A DNA stretch of 58,012 bases from Spirochaetia bacterium (GTDB lineage: Bacteria > Spirochaetota > Spirochaetia > Treponematales > Treponemataceae), in assembly GCA_900769975.1 (NCBI GenBank), contig CAAGIR010000093.1, positions 1 to 58,012 of the forward strand, given 5' to 3'. The number at the start of each line of letters is the position of its first letter. The stretch's first letter is position 1. Below are positions 42,054 through 51,455 of the stretch, one piece after another. The notes beneath the pieces were generated by a model. The model ran no database searches. It saw only the letters and a program-made list of their open reading frames with translations, and was not told the DNA's origin. The translations under genes and the position numbers were made by a program.

Positions 42054-44445
42054 TTCTGAAAATAACGATAATGGTGTACGCCAATTCAGGACAAGTCCTC
42101 TTTTGGGAAAAATTATGCTTGAAGCAAGGTTCATTGCAGAAGATTTAAAGCACGAGTTTTTCACACCAGAACATATATTATCTGTTGCCATAAAAAAAGA
42201 GTTTATTGCCGATTTTCTAAAAAAATGCGGTGCCGATTTAACTTTTTTAAAAACAGAACTGAATCAGTATCTTGTAACAAAAATTCCATCAGTATCTCAA
42301 TCACAAAATAAATTGATTGAGCCGCCGATTGATTCTGTAGCATTCAAACAGATGATTAGCCATGCACTTTTCAGCTGTGCAACAACAAATGCAGAAGTTA
42401 TTGATATGCTTGATATTTTGCTGAGCATCTTTTACAACAAAAAATCATTTTCTGCTTATTGTTTGCAGGCAAGTGGTGTCAGCAAAGAAAGTCTTAACAC
42501 AGCTGTAACAACATACAGACTTTCTTCACGAGTTGAAAAATACGAAAAGGCAATCAACGATTCTCAGCCTAAACAAGAAAAAACTGCAAAAAAAGCCCAG
42601 TCAACAGGAAACATTTTTATGGGACAAAATCCTATGGAAAATTTCATGTCAAATAATACAGGCGGATTGAAACGTTTTGCAGAAAACATGACAGAAAAAG
42701 CAAAAAATACCGAGTATGATGAATTAATCGGTAGAAATGATGAAATTGAACGCACAATTCAGATTTTATGCCGTCGAACTAAAAATAATCCTTTATTGGT
42801 GGGCGATGCAGGAGTTGGAAAAACTGCAATTATTCAGGGGCTAGCACAAAAAATCATAAACGGGAATGTTCCTTCTATATTAAAAGATTATACCATTCAT
42901 TCCCTCGATTTGGGACTTCTTCTTTCAGGTGCAAAATTTCGCGGTGATTTTGAAGAACGGCTCACCAGTATTCTCGACGAATTGCAGGAAATAAAAAAGG
43001 CAATTTTATTTATCGATGAAATCCACATGATAATCGGAGCTGGCACAAACGGTTCAAACCAAATGGATGCCGCAAATCTTTTAAAACCGTATCTGACTTC
43101 TGGAAAAATTAAAATTATCGGTTCTACCACTTTCGAAGAATATTCAAAAATTTTCGAAAAAGACAGGGCACTTTCACGCCGTTTCCAGAAAATTGATATT
43201 TTTGAGCCATCAGTTGAACAGACAATCAAAATAATTGAAGGCTTAATTCCTCACTACGAAAAACATCACAACGTTAAGTTTTCAAAAGGGACAATCGAAG
43301 AAGCCGTAAAACTTTCCGTTCAGTTTATGCCTGAAAAAAAACTTCCTGACAAAGCTATTGATATTGTTGACGAGGCAGGTTCTTACGTTTTCATTCAGCA
43401 ATCAGGCGGATTTAAAGGCGAAAAGAAAAACATTGAATCTTCAAAACCTGTTTCCATCACAAAAGACACAATCAGAAAAGTTACGGCAAAAATCACAAAA
43501 CTTCCGATTGACGCCATCAATAATGATGAAAAAACAATGCTCAAAAATATTTCGCAGGAACTGGAAAAAAGCATTTTTGGACAGGAAAATGCCGTTCAAA
43601 AACTGTCCAAAGCAGTAAAAAGAGCGAGGGTAGGTTTTAGAAATCCAGACAAACCAGAAGCAAGTTTTCTTTTTGTTGGACCTACAGGCTGCGGAAAAAC
43701 AGAACTTGCTCGTTCTCTTGCAAAACTTTTGAAAATGCCGCTTTTGCGTTATGATATGAGCGAATATCAGGAAAAACATTCCGTAAGCAGATTAGTTGGG
43801 TCGCCTCCAGGTTATGTCGGATTTGAAGAAGGCGGAATTCTTGTAAAAGATTTACGCAAAAATCCCAAAAACATAATTTTGTTTGATGAAATTGAAAAAG
43901 CACATGCTGATATTTACAATGTTCTTTTACAGGTAATGGATTATGGCCAGCTTACGGATAATCAGGGACGCAAAGCAGATTTCCGTTCCAGCATTGTAAT
44001 TATGACAAGTAATGCAGGTGCTCGTGATTTGGAAAAAGGCAGCATAGGATTTGGTTCTGACAGCGAAAAAAATCTAGAAGCTTCGCTAAATGAAGCGGTT
44101 TCAAAAGAATTTCCACCAGAATTTAGAAACAGACTTGATGCCGTTATCCCTTTTAATTATCTTGATATGGATGTTGCACAACAGGTGTGCCGTAAAGAAA
44201 TAGCAAATCTTTGTAAAAGGCTTGAAGATAAAAAAGTTGAACTGAATGTTTCTGATGAATGTGTTCGTGAACTTACAAAAAAAGGCTATTCAAAAGAATT
44301 TGGTGCAAGAAATATAGCAAGAATTGTGGAAACAGAAATTGCAGATAAGCTTGTAGATGAAGTTTTGTTTGGAAGTCTGTCAAAAGGCGGAAAAGCACTT
44401 GCTTCAATTACAGATGGAGGCGAAGTCACAATAGAAACCTTGTGA
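42046..44445 (+). CDS. clpA: ATP-dependent Clp protease ATP-binding subunit ClpA
   Basis: ClpA unfolds proteins and feeds them to ClpP. The 799-residue protein has a Clp N-domain (ARFIAEDLKHEFFTPEHILS), AAA-1 with Walker A GDAGVGKT and Walker B ILFIDEIHMIIGAG, AAA-2 with Walker A GPTGCGKTE, LLRYDMSEYQEKHSVSRLVG and NIILFDEIEKAH, and SRH FPPEFRNRLDAVIPF. A ClpB-type middle coiled coil is missing, which fits ClpA. There is no ATG: two TTG codons lie at 42040 and 42046, and AAGGG sits six bases before the second. The start overlaps the end of clpS. Confidence 0.95.
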   Translation: MNNSENNDNGVRQFRTSPLLGKIMLEARFIAEDLKHEFFTPEHILSVAIKKEFIADFLKKCGADLTFLKTELNQYLVTKIPSVSQSQNKLIEPPIDSVAFKQMISHALFSCATTNAEVIDMLDILLSIFYNKKSFSAYCLQASGVSKESLNTAVTTYRLSSRVEKYEKAINDSQPKQEKTAKKAQSTGNIFMGQNPMENFMSNNTGGLKRFAENMTEKAKNTEYDELIGRNDEIERTIQILCRRTKNNPLLVGDAGVGKTAIIQGLAQKIINGNVPSILKDYTIHSLDLGLLLSGAKFRGDFEERLTSILDELQEIKKAILFIDEIHMIIGAGTNGSNQMDAANLLKPYLTSGKIKIIGSTTFEEYSKIFEKDRALSRRFQKIDIFEPSVEQTIKIIEGLIPHYEKHHNVKFSKGTIEEAVKLSVQFMPEKKLPDKAIDIVDEAGSYVFIQQSGGFKGEKKNIESSKPVSITKDTIRKVTAKITKLPIDAINNDEKTMLKNISQELEKSIFGQENAVQKLSKAVKRARVGFRNPDKPEASFLFVGPTGCGKTELARSLAKLLKMPLLRYDMSEYQEKHSVSRLVGSPPGYVGFEEGGILVKDLRKNPKNIILFDEIEKAHADIYNVLLQVMDYGQLTDNQGRKADFRSSIVIMTSNAGARDLEKGSIGFGSDSEKNLEASLNEAVSKEFPPEFRNRLDAVIPFNYLDMDVAQQVCRKEIANLCKRLEDKKVELNVSDECVRELTKKGYSKEFGARNIARIVETEIADKLVDEVLFGSLSKGGKALASITDGGEVTIETL

Positions 44446-44455
44446 TTTTCCAATT

Positions 44456-45253
44456 ATGACTAAAAATACTTTTTATAAAAAACTTTATGATTTATACGGT
44501 CCTGTAACAAGGGCAAGAAACTGCTTTTTATACACAAAAAAAGGCGTCAGAATAACCGACTGCTTTCAGGAAAACGGCAGGGCAATTCTGGGCTGGCAAG
44601 GAGACAATGCTTTTACCCATTTAAAAAATGTTATTTCACGCGGACAAATGGGAAGTTTTATTTGCGAAGATAAAAGCCGCCTTGAAAAAGCGGTAAGCAC
44701 CCTCCTTTCTTCAAAAAGAAAAATTGTTTTTTTTCCTCACAAAATGGATGCACTAAAAGCTGGTCTTACAATTTCGCCTGAAAATACAGCCGTTTACACA
44801 CCCTGGACACAAAACGAATCTCAATGGAACAAAATAGATGCCGTTGTGATTGCACCGCCTTTACCCTGGACAGATTCCATCTATATTCTTGCGATAAAAG
44901 AAGAACTTATGATCAAAAATCAAAATTTTTGCGACTTTTTTCCAAATACAACAGCACTTCCCTTTTCTGTTCAGGCAGGAATTACAAGAAGCCTTTATAA
45001 TCTGATTGCAGAACTGCCAGGACGACAGGAAAAAGACTGGTTTATTTACGATACAGTACTTACAAAATACTGGGAGCGAAAAGGCCCTTACCTTTTTCCA
45101 AAAATTCCGCAGGAAAAATATGACGACTTTGTAGAGCATTGCTTAAAACTGGGAATTGCCATAAATCCGTCCTACAACGAAAAATCCATTGTGCCTTATG
45201 GTGCGGACAAAGGTGTTTTTACATGTTTAAAAAACTCACCTTTTGAGTTTTAA
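44456..45253 (+). CDS. Unknown protein downstream of clpA
   Basis: This is a 265-residue soluble protein. Its opening (YDLYGPVTRARNCFLYTKKG, then VRITDCFQENGRAILGWQGD) resembles the N-terminus of class III aminotransferases, but the rest does not show a PLP lysine or the usual folds, so it may be a degenerate or shortened relative. The second half is Trp/Tyr/Pro-rich (NTAVYTPWTQNESQWNK, PPLPWTDSIYIL). It follows clpA by ten bases without a ribosome site and overlaps the next gene by one base (TAATG), so it belongs to the clpS-clpA operon. Function unknown. Confidence 0.7.
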   Translation: MTKNTFYKKLYDLYGPVTRARNCFLYTKKGVRITDCFQENGRAILGWQGDNAFTHLKNVISRGQMGSFICEDKSRLEKAVSTLLSSKRKIVFFPHKMDALKAGLTISPENTAVYTPWTQNESQWNKIDAVVIAPPLPWTDSIYILAIKEELMIKNQNFCDFFPNTTALPFSVQAGITRSLYNLIAELPGRQEKDWFIYDTVLTKYWERKGPYLFPKIPQEKYDDFVEHCLKLGIAINPSYNEKSIVPYGADKGVFTCLKNSPFEF

Positions 45254-45567
45254 TGGCCGAAAATACAATTATGGACAGCGAAATTCTTTTGTTTATAATA
45301 AAATTAATTCTCGGCGGCGTTATTTCATTTCTTTCTATAATATTGATGTCAAAAACACGAGATTTGGCAAGCATGGCATTTGTAACAGGATTTTTATTAT
45401 CCTACGCAACAATTGTTTATCAGCTTTTGATAAAACTTGGTGTTTTGGGCGTTTCACACATCATGATTTTTGGTGTTCCACTCACCAGTTTTTTGTGCGT
45501 TGCATTGCCATCCATCTGTTTTATAATTGCATTAATCCTGATGATTATAAAAGAACGTTTTAATTAA
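45253..45567 (+). CDS. Small three-helix membrane protein
   Basis: This is a 104-residue protein with three hydrophobic segments (about 12-32, 37-62 and 70-97), loops of a few residues only, and a short basic end. No family is recognised. Its ATG overlaps the stop of the preceding unknown gene (TAATG), so both are translationally coupled and part of the clpS-clpA transcript. It could anchor the neighbouring protein at the membrane; this is a guess from gene order. Confidence 0.75.
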   Translation: MAENTIMDSEILLFIIKLILGGVISFLSIILMSKTRDLASMAFVTGFLLSYATIVYQLLIKLGVLGVSHIMIFGVPLTSFLCVALPSICFIIALILMIIKERFN

Positions 45568-45598
45568 AAAAAATTACGAAAAAACTAGAAGGATTTTT

Positions 45599-46057
45599 AT
45601 GACTGAACTTGATGAATACTGGCAAAAATTTCTAAAAGAGACAAACCGTAACGAAGATGAAAAATGTGCAGGCGATTTATCTTTTGAAGCAAAAGGATTT
45701 GTAAGCGACCAGATGATTGCACTTGTATTAAATAGAAAGAAAACTGCTTTTTTTACAAGCTGGGCTACTTACGCAATTGACAAAGAACCGCTACCTGTTT
45801 CCGGGGAACTTTATATAGTTTTAGACCGTTCTGATAATCCACAATGTGTAATAGAAATTCAAAATGTTTGTGTCATCCCTTTTAATGAAGTTACCTGGGA
45901 AATGGCAAAACTGGAAGGCGAAGATGAAAATTTAGAAGAATGGCGACAGAAAAAACAGGAATATCTTGAAGATGAAGGAGCCGTACTTGGGTTTGAATTT
46001 TCACCAGATATAAAACTTGTTTTCCAAGAATTTTCAGTTGTTTACTCGGGAATTTAA
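45599..46057 (+). CDS. ASCH-domain protein
   Basis: ASCH domains are beta-barrels related to PUA that bind RNA; some act as N4-acetylcytidine amidohydrolases. The 152-residue protein has the classic layout: DEYWQKFL start, SDQMIALVLNRKKTAFFTSW (the basic Lys-Lys-Thr motif), LPVSGELYIVLDRSDNPQCV, VIPFNEVTWEMAKLEGEDEN, LEEWRQKKQEYLED, and an aromatic C-terminus. AGAAGGA precedes the ATG. It follows the clpA-linked unknown genes by 31 bases and may share their transcript. Substrate unknown. Confidence 0.88.
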   Translation: MTELDEYWQKFLKETNRNEDEKCAGDLSFEAKGFVSDQMIALVLNRKKTAFFTSWATYAIDKEPLPVSGELYIVLDRSDNPQCVIEIQNVCVIPFNEVTWEMAKLEGEDENLEEWRQKKQEYLEDEGAVLGFEFSPDIKLVFQEFSVVYSGI

Positions 46058-46111
46058 CCTAACTTATCACTTTCACATTTTTTAAAGGTAGAAAAAGTTC
46101 TTTATGTAGTA

Positions 46112-46123
46112 TATAATTACAAT
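46112..46123 (+). promoter_or_regulatory. -10 box of the GGDEF gene, predicted leaderless
   Basis: A perfect TATAAT at 46112-46117 is followed by exactly six bases and the GTG start at 46124. TAGAAA lies 17 bases upstream as a fair -35. No Shine-Dalgarno is present. Confidence 0.55.
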
Positions 46124-48151
46124 GTGATTTTTCCATTTTATTCACTTATAGACATAGTATCTTCTCTCATTTTTTCGTTCTACTACGTACATTCCAAAAC
46201 TTTAAAAACACAAAAACCACATTTGGATAAAATTCACAAAACAGTTTTATTGATAACGATTATTTTTTGTTGTTTTGATGCAATATGGGGACTTTTTGAT
46301 TGCAGCGTTTTAGTGAATAAAAATATGTTCAAGCTAATTACTACAATCACCCTCCTTTTTGTAAGCATCATTTCTTTTTTATGGGTCATTTACGCAATAG
46401 CCTATCTGGATAAAGTTATTTACAGACATTTTTTCTTTAATATTACACTTTTCTGTTCGCTTTTGCAGGTCGCATTATTAGTTACAAATATTTTTAAGCC
46501 AGTTCTTTTTTACATTTCCAAAGATAATGCCTATTATGCAGGCGATTACAGATCTGTATTTTTCCTTTTGCAATCCATACCGCACATTACCATATTCTTT
46601 TTGTGTCTTTATCATACAATAAAAGAAGTACGAACTCATTTACTGCAATATTTAATTGTAATTCTGTTTGTCCTTTCTCCATTTTTCTGCGGGATTTTAC
46701 AGCGGTTATTTCCAAGTGCACCTTTTTTAACAATCGGATATCTTACCGCACTAAGCGTAACGCACATATTTGTAATCAGTCAGAAACATGATAAGCTTAT
46801 CAAAAATCAAAACTGCGAATTACAGGATGTTCTTGCATCCATAACTTCTACTTTCGAAGTTATTGCAACGTTAAACCTTGACACAGGCGAAGAATCTCTA
46901 ATCAGAACTTCTGGAATAATGAAGAGAGGTGCATTTATTAACCGGAAGGATATTGAATACAAAAACAGGATTTATGCTTTTTTGCACGATGTTGTTTACA
47001 AAGAAGACAGGGAAACTGTTTTTCAGGAAATGCAGCCAGAAACAATCTGGAATGAAGTAAAAGACGGTTCACCACATCGGTTTAAATTTCGTGTTGTAAA
47101 AGACGGATTGTTTTATTGGTTTGAAATCCGCATTACTTTGCTTTCATCTCAAAAAAAATCTAGAGCTGTAGCATTTATTATCAGAGATACTACGACAGAA
47201 GTTTTAAAAGAACAGCAGTTTACAAGCCAACTTATAGAAAGTAAACAGAAAATGCAGGAACAGCTTAACATCTTAACTTCCATTGCTGATATTTATCTGA
47301 CAATGCATTTGATAGATTTAAAAACAAACGTCGCACACAGTTATTCCAGTCATCTGACTCATGTTGACGAATACATTAATGCTGTAAAAGGTGCAAAAAA
47401 TCAAATGAAAAATGTTATGTCAAATACAGTAAAAGATGAATATATCCAGAAAGTACTAGAATTTACAGATATCGACACACTTGCTCAAAGAATGAACGGC
47501 AAAAAAGTTATTTATAAAGATTTTGTGGGAAAAAATGTAGGCTGGTTCAGAGCACAATTTATAGCAATTAAGTATGATCAGAAAGGTGAACTGGAACAAG
47601 TAATGTTTACAACGCAAATTGTCGATGAAGAAAAACGGCGTGAAGAAAACATCATCCTTATGTCAAAAACTGATGAACTTACACAAATTGCAAACAGACG
47701 GTCTTATGATGAAGAACTTCAGAAATTAGAAACATGCCTGCCGGAAAATCTTGTCGTAATATCTGCCGATTTAAATAATCTTAAATATACAAATGACACA
47801 AAGGGTCATACAGCGGGTGACGAATTAATTTGCGGTGCTGCAACTATTTTATCTGACAGCTTTAAAAAATATGGAAATGTTTTTAGAACTGGCGGTGATG
47901 AATTTGTTGCGTTTATCACTACAGACAATTTTGAACCGTTGTTCAAAGATTTTTATGACAGAATGAACAGATGGCATGGTAAATCGGTAGATTCTGTAAA
48001 AATTTCTATGGGTTATGCCGCAAAAAAAGAAAATCCGCAGATGGATATTCAGCAATTATGCCAGCTTGCCGACTCGCAAATGTATAAAGTAAAGGCAGAG
48101 TTTTACAAGAAATCGGGAATTGAACGGCGCAGACACAGAATTCAAAACTGA
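46124..48151 (+). CDS. Membrane diguanylate cyclase with 7TM-type N-terminus
   Basis: GGDEF enzymes make cyclic di-GMP. The 675-residue protein starts with about seven membrane helices (residues 1-220, the 'histidine kinase N-terminal 7TM' look), then a PAS-like region (about 230-360), a second sensor-like segment, and a GGDEF domain from about 510: KTDELTQIANRRSYDEEL, DLNNLKYTNDTKGHTAGDEL and FRTGGDEFVAF (G590-F594). The active site is intact. The I-site RxxD expected five residues earlier reads KYGN, so product inhibition at that site is unlikely. The start is GTG, directly after the promoter. Confidence 0.9.
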   Translation: MIFPFYSLIDIVSSLIFSFYYVHSKTLKTQKPHLDKIHKTVLLITIIFCCFDAIWGLFDCSVLVNKNMFKLITTITLLFVSIISFLWVIYAIAYLDKVIYRHFFFNITLFCSLLQVALLVTNIFKPVLFYISKDNAYYAGDYRSVFFLLQSIPHITIFFLCLYHTIKEVRTHLLQYLIVILFVLSPFFCGILQRLFPSAPFLTIGYLTALSVTHIFVISQKHDKLIKNQNCELQDVLASITSTFEVIATLNLDTGEESLIRTSGIMKRGAFINRKDIEYKNRIYAFLHDVVYKEDRETVFQEMQPETIWNEVKDGSPHRFKFRVVKDGLFYWFEIRITLLSSQKKSRAVAFIIRDTTTEVLKEQQFTSQLIESKQKMQEQLNILTSIADIYLTMHLIDLKTNVAHSYSSHLTHVDEYINAVKGAKNQMKNVMSNTVKDEYIQKVLEFTDIDTLAQRMNGKKVIYKDFVGKNVGWFRAQFIAIKYDQKGELEQVMFTTQIVDEEKRREENIILMSKTDELTQIANRRSYDEELQKLETCLPENLVVISADLNNLKYTNDTKGHTAGDELICGAATILSDSFKKYGNVFRTGGDEFVAFITTDNFEPLFKDFYDRMNRWHGKSVDSVKISMGYAAKKENPQMDIQQLCQLADSQMYKVKAEFYKKSGIERRRHRIQN

Positions 48152-48158
48152 GCGTAAA

Positions 48159-48776
48159 ATGACATTAATTTCCAGCAAAAATTCAAATAAATCTGACATA
48201 AAAAATACTAAAAAAATCTACATTATGATGAATAAACCTTCGGGTTATGTATGTTCTGCCGTTTCTGATTCTCACAAAACAGTGTACGAACTTTTACCAG
48301 AGCATTTGCAGCAACTTGTTACTTTACCAAAAAGAGGTGAAAAACTTCATACAGTCGGACGGCTGGATTGTGATACAAGCGGGCTTTTGCTTTTTACAAC
48401 AGACGGATTTTTTTCACATTCGCTTACATCTCCCGAATTTAACATAAAAAAAACATATCTTGCAACTTTAAAACAAAGCGGAAACGAATCTTATATAAAA
48501 AAAGCCTGTGAAGGACTTATTCTTCCAGCAGAAAAAAAAGCTCCCGAACAAAAATCACAGCCTGCCGTTTTAATACCTCTGGATAAAGATTTTTTAAAAT
48601 GGCAGATTACAGTAACAGAAGGAAAATTTCACGAAGTGAGAAGAACATTTCTTGCCCTGCAAAACGAAGTTGAAACACTGCAAAGAATTCGCATAGGAAA
48701 AATGGAATTGCCGCAAGATTTACACGAAGGCGATTTCAGGTATTTTAATCCTCAGGATTTTTTCCAGACATCATAA
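48159..48776 (+). CDS. RsuA/RluE-family pseudouridine synthase without S4 domain
   Basis: The family isomerises uridine in 16S or 23S rRNA. The 205-residue protein begins directly at the catalytic domain: YIMMNKPSGYVCSAVSD, the active-site block VGRLDCDTSGLLLFTTDG (catalytic Asp), FNIKKTYLATL, and the C-terminal KFHEVRRTFLAL with RIRIGKMELPQDLHEGDFR. The N-terminal S4 RNA-binding domain of RsuA is absent, as in RluE-type enzymes. ATG at 48159 follows the GGDEF gene stop by seven bases, so it is probably cotranscribed with it. The target site is not known. Confidence 0.88.
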   Translation: MTLISSKNSNKSDIKNTKKIYIMMNKPSGYVCSAVSDSHKTVYELLPEHLQQLVTLPKRGEKLHTVGRLDCDTSGLLLFTTDGFFSHSLTSPEFNIKKTYLATLKQSGNESYIKKACEGLILPAEKKAPEQKSQPAVLIPLDKDFLKWQITVTEGKFHEVRRTFLALQNEVETLQRIRIGKMELPQDLHEGDFRYFNPQDFFQTS

Positions 48777-48829
48777 AAATTCAAAACACCGCACATTAAA
48801 AATAAAAGCAAAATAATTGCAATTATATC

Positions 48830-49738
48830 TTAAATCCTGAACAAATCCTTTATATTTTTGTCTACAACACCGCATAACTGTTCTGCCGTCATTTTTCTTG
48901 CATTTGCCAGAAAATCATAAACATAATTAATGTTTGCAGGAGAATTTGGTGTTCCTCGTAAAGGCACAGGCGAAAGAAACGGAGCATCTGTTTCGCACAA
49001 TAAACGGTCCTGCGGCACATAATTCAAAAGTTCTGTCATTTTTTCCATTTTGGATTTTTTTGTATATGTTATTCCACCACCGAAAGCAATGTACCACCCT
49101 AAATCGAGGAAAGCACGAGCTTCTTCCAGACCATAGCTAAAACAATGAACAATGCCGTTATGATAGCCTATATTTTTTATGCACGACAATGTATCTTCAA
49201 AAGCACCACGCGAATGAATTATAAACGGTAGGTTCATTTCTTTTGCAAGTTCCAGCTGCATTTCAAATAGTTCACGTTCTTTTTCATAAGTTTTTTTATC
49301 AAAGTCAGATTCACATCTGCCGTCAACACCACTCGGATTCCAATGATGATCCAGACCGCCTTCTCCAATTGCAATTATTTTTTTTTGTAAAGGCAATTCT
49401 CTATCATTCTGAAAAAGAACTGTTTCATTATTAAACTTATCAATATTTTGTTTAAGGGTTTTTAGTTTGTTCTCTCCATCGTGAATTGATTCCATGTCAG
49501 GCCATATCCCTGCAGAAAAATACATAAAATTACAGGCTTTTTTTGCAGTTTCATAATCTTCAATTTGTAAAACTGTGTTTTTCCAACATTCATACCGCGA
49601 AAATAAATCTTCTGCTTTTGTTGCCACATCAAGAGAAAAAAAACAATTATTCTCTGCCATTGTTTTTAGAACTTGAAGTCCATCAACACCATATTCTCGT
49701 TGCATTAATTGAAAATGAAAATGAGTATCACTAAACAT
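48830..49738 (-). CDS. TatD-family metal-dependent hydrolase
   Basis: TatD-family enzymes are TIM-barrel metal nucleases (DNase, 3'-5' exonuclease). The 302-residue protein has the metal motif SDTHFHF at the start, AIGEGGLDHHW (Glu ligand), PFIIHSRGAFEDTLSCI (His ligand), GIVHCFSYGLEEARAFLDLG, and RLLCETDAPFLSPVPLRGTPN near the end. It is about 40 residues longer than E. coli TatD because of insertions near 60-125. AGGAAAAA precedes the ATG. It converges on the pseudouridine synthase gene. Substrate not certain. Confidence 0.9.
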   Translation of the reverse strand: MFSDTHFHFQLMQREYGVDGLQVLKTMAENNCFFSLDVATKAEDLFSRYECWKNTVLQIEDYETAKKACNFMYFSAGIWPDMESIHDGENKLKTLKQNIDKFNNETVLFQNDRELPLQKKIIAIGEGGLDHHWNPSGVDGRCESDFDKKTYEKERELFEMQLELAKEMNLPFIIHSRGAFEDTLSCIKNIGYHNGIVHCFSYGLEEARAFLDLGWYIAFGGGITYTKKSKMEKMTELLNYVPQDRLLCETDAPFLSPVPLRGTPNSPANINYVYDFLANARKMTAEQLCGVVDKNIKDLFRI

Positions 49739-49831
49739 TGTGTTTTTCCTGTAATTTTTTTAAAAGAGCGGGTTTTATAACTGCCCTGACAAAAAAAGCA
49801 ATTTGGCAAGGCAATTTTTATTCTTTAATAC

Positions 49832-50449
49832 TTATTGTTCATAAATAGGTTCAAAATCTTCTACAGGGTGACCGCATAAAGGACAAGTGTAATCTGCAGG
49901 AAGGTTTTCTACCATATATTCATAACCGCATATTTTACAACGCCAGCCAATAATTTTCTTTGCATTATCAACTTTTGCTTTTGGTTTTACATTGCTTTGA
50001 TAATAAGAATAAGTCATCGGTTCATTTGAACTTACTACTTTTGCATCTTGAATTTCTGCAATAAAAAGTGTGTGAGTTCCTAAATCTTCTTTTGAAACAA
50101 CTTTGCATGAAATCACTGAACAGGCAAATTTTTCAACATAAGGACACCCCATACTGTCTGACTTATATTCAAAATTTTCAAATTTATTGACTGTTCTCCC
50201 ACTCTGATAGCCGAAATTCCTGATAAAGTCAAAAGTACATGATTTATCCAGAACAGAAAGACTAAAATATCCACTTTCTTTTATTAAATCACAAGTGTAA
50301 TTGTTATTGATAACAGAAATAGCAATTCTCACAGGGTCAGAAGCCACCTGCATACAAGTATTTGTTATACAGGCATTAACTTTTTCGCCGTTTTTTGCAC
50401 CTAATAAAAATATTCCGTAAGAAATATTATACAACGCTTTTGGATCCAT
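49832..50449 (-). CDS. Flavin reductase domain fused to rubredoxin (high-molecular-weight rubredoxin type)
   Basis: The first 160 residues are an FMN-binding split-barrel flavin reductase (LYNISYGIFLLGAKNGEKVN, CMQVASDPVRIAISVINNNY). The last 45 form a rubredoxin (WRCKICGYEYMVENLPADYT, CPLCGHPVEDFEPI) with its four iron-binding Cys. In Moorella such a fusion (Hrb) passes electrons to a flavodiiron protein that reduces oxygen or NO; the same role is likely here. GGGAGGA lies just before the ATG at 50449. It sits next to the PflX-like gene and, 7 kb away, a desulfoferrodoxin relative, in keeping with anaerobic oxygen defence. Confidence 0.92.
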   Translation of the reverse strand: MDPKALYNISYGIFLLGAKNGEKVNACITNTCMQVASDPVRIAISVINNNYTCDLIKESGYFSLSVLDKSCTFDFIRNFGYQSGRTVNKFENFEYKSDSMGCPYVEKFACSVISCKVVSKEDLGTHTLFIAEIQDAKVVSSNEPMTYSYYQSNVKPKAKVDNAKKIIGWRCKICGYEYMVENLPADYTCPLCGHPVEDFEPIYEQ

Positions 50450-50504
50450 AATTCCTCCCATCATTAAATGCCACAATTGCAGCAGAGTTTATTGTTTATG
50501 TATT

Positions 50505-51455
50505 TTAACAATGCCATAACGGTTTTGCAAGAGCATTACTAAAAGGCTGCGGTTTTGTAAAATCAGGAAGCCAGCTTGTATCATCACTCAGTTCCTGATA
50601 AAAAAGATAATCAAAATCGTACGCAGCAATTAAATCCTGAATATCTTCATCTTCCGTTTTGTCTACAAGACGATCTTCAAATTCATTTATCGTACCCTTT
50701 TTTGCAGGAATAGGCGTATACTGATTCATCAAAGAAATACATGCTCGACCGTCAGCCACTTCTTTTAAAAACTGTAAAACATCAGCAGTTTCTTCAAATT
50801 TTCCAGGTAAATAAAGGTGTCTGATTATTACACCAGAAGTCATCTTTTCTTTTCCGTTTTCACATTCCTCTATTTGCAAAGGATTATTTGAAATCATCCA
50901 GGAAATGGCATCTTTTGCAGTCTGAGGATAATCTGGTGCAGCAAAAAGTTCGCCAGCAAGCTTCGAAGAAAGCGTTTTTAAATCTGGCAGCCATATTGTT
51001 ACAAGGCCTTTCAGCAATTCCAGCATTTCTACTGATTCATACGCAGAAGAATTCCAGCAAAAAGGTAAAGTAACTCCGGCGTTTTTTGCATCTTTTATAA
51101 ACTCCGCAATTATAGGAATATGATGGCTTCCCGTAACAAGGTTAATGTTTTCTGCCCCGTTTTGCTGCAATTTCAAGCAAATTTCCGTAAAATCTTGCGA
51201 CGAAACAGTTTTTCCTAGTCCTTCCTGCGAAATTTGATAATTCTGACAAAACTTACAGCGTAAAGTACAACCAGTAAAAAAAATCGTACCGCTTCCGCCG
51301 TTTACAGTAATTAACGGTTCTTCGCCAAAATGAAGCCCCGCAAACGCTATTCGTAAATCTTTTGTTTCACGACAAAATCCAGTTTTCCCTTCAATTCTAT
51401 TCGCACCGCATTTCCGCGGACACTGAACGCACGAAGAATAATCTTTAGTAAGCAC
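50505..51455 (-). CDS. PflX-type radical SAM protein
   Basis: This 316-residue member of the COG1313 group is related to pyruvate formate-lyase activating enzymes. An N-terminal Cys cluster (CVQCPRKCGANR, GKTGFCRE) precedes the radical SAM motif CTLRCKFCQN (C63, C67, C70), then NLVTGSHHIPIIAEFIKDA, LPFCWNSSAYES, VTIWLPDLKT and GVIIRHLYLPGKFEET. The substrate of the group is not established. I use GTG at 51455 since GGTGGA lies five bases upstream and the longer reading (51497) adds 14 residues that overlap the previous gene by 53 bases. With GTG the overlap is 11 bases, which indicates coupling to the 134-residue gene. Confidence 0.88.
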   Translation of the reverse strand: MLTKDYSSCVQCPRKCGANRIEGKTGFCRETKDLRIAFAGLHFGEEPLITVNGGSGTIFFTGCTLRCKFCQNYQISQEGLGKTVSSQDFTEICLKLQQNGAENINLVTGSHHIPIIAEFIKDAKNAGVTLPFCWNSSAYESVEMLELLKGLVTIWLPDLKTLSSKLAGELFAAPDYPQTAKDAISWMISNNPLQIEECENGKEKMTSGVIIRHLYLPGKFEETADVLQFLKEVADGRACISLMNQYTPIPAKKGTINEFEDRLVDKTEDEDIQDLIAAYDFDYLFYQELSDDTSWLPDFTKPQPFSNALAKPLWHC

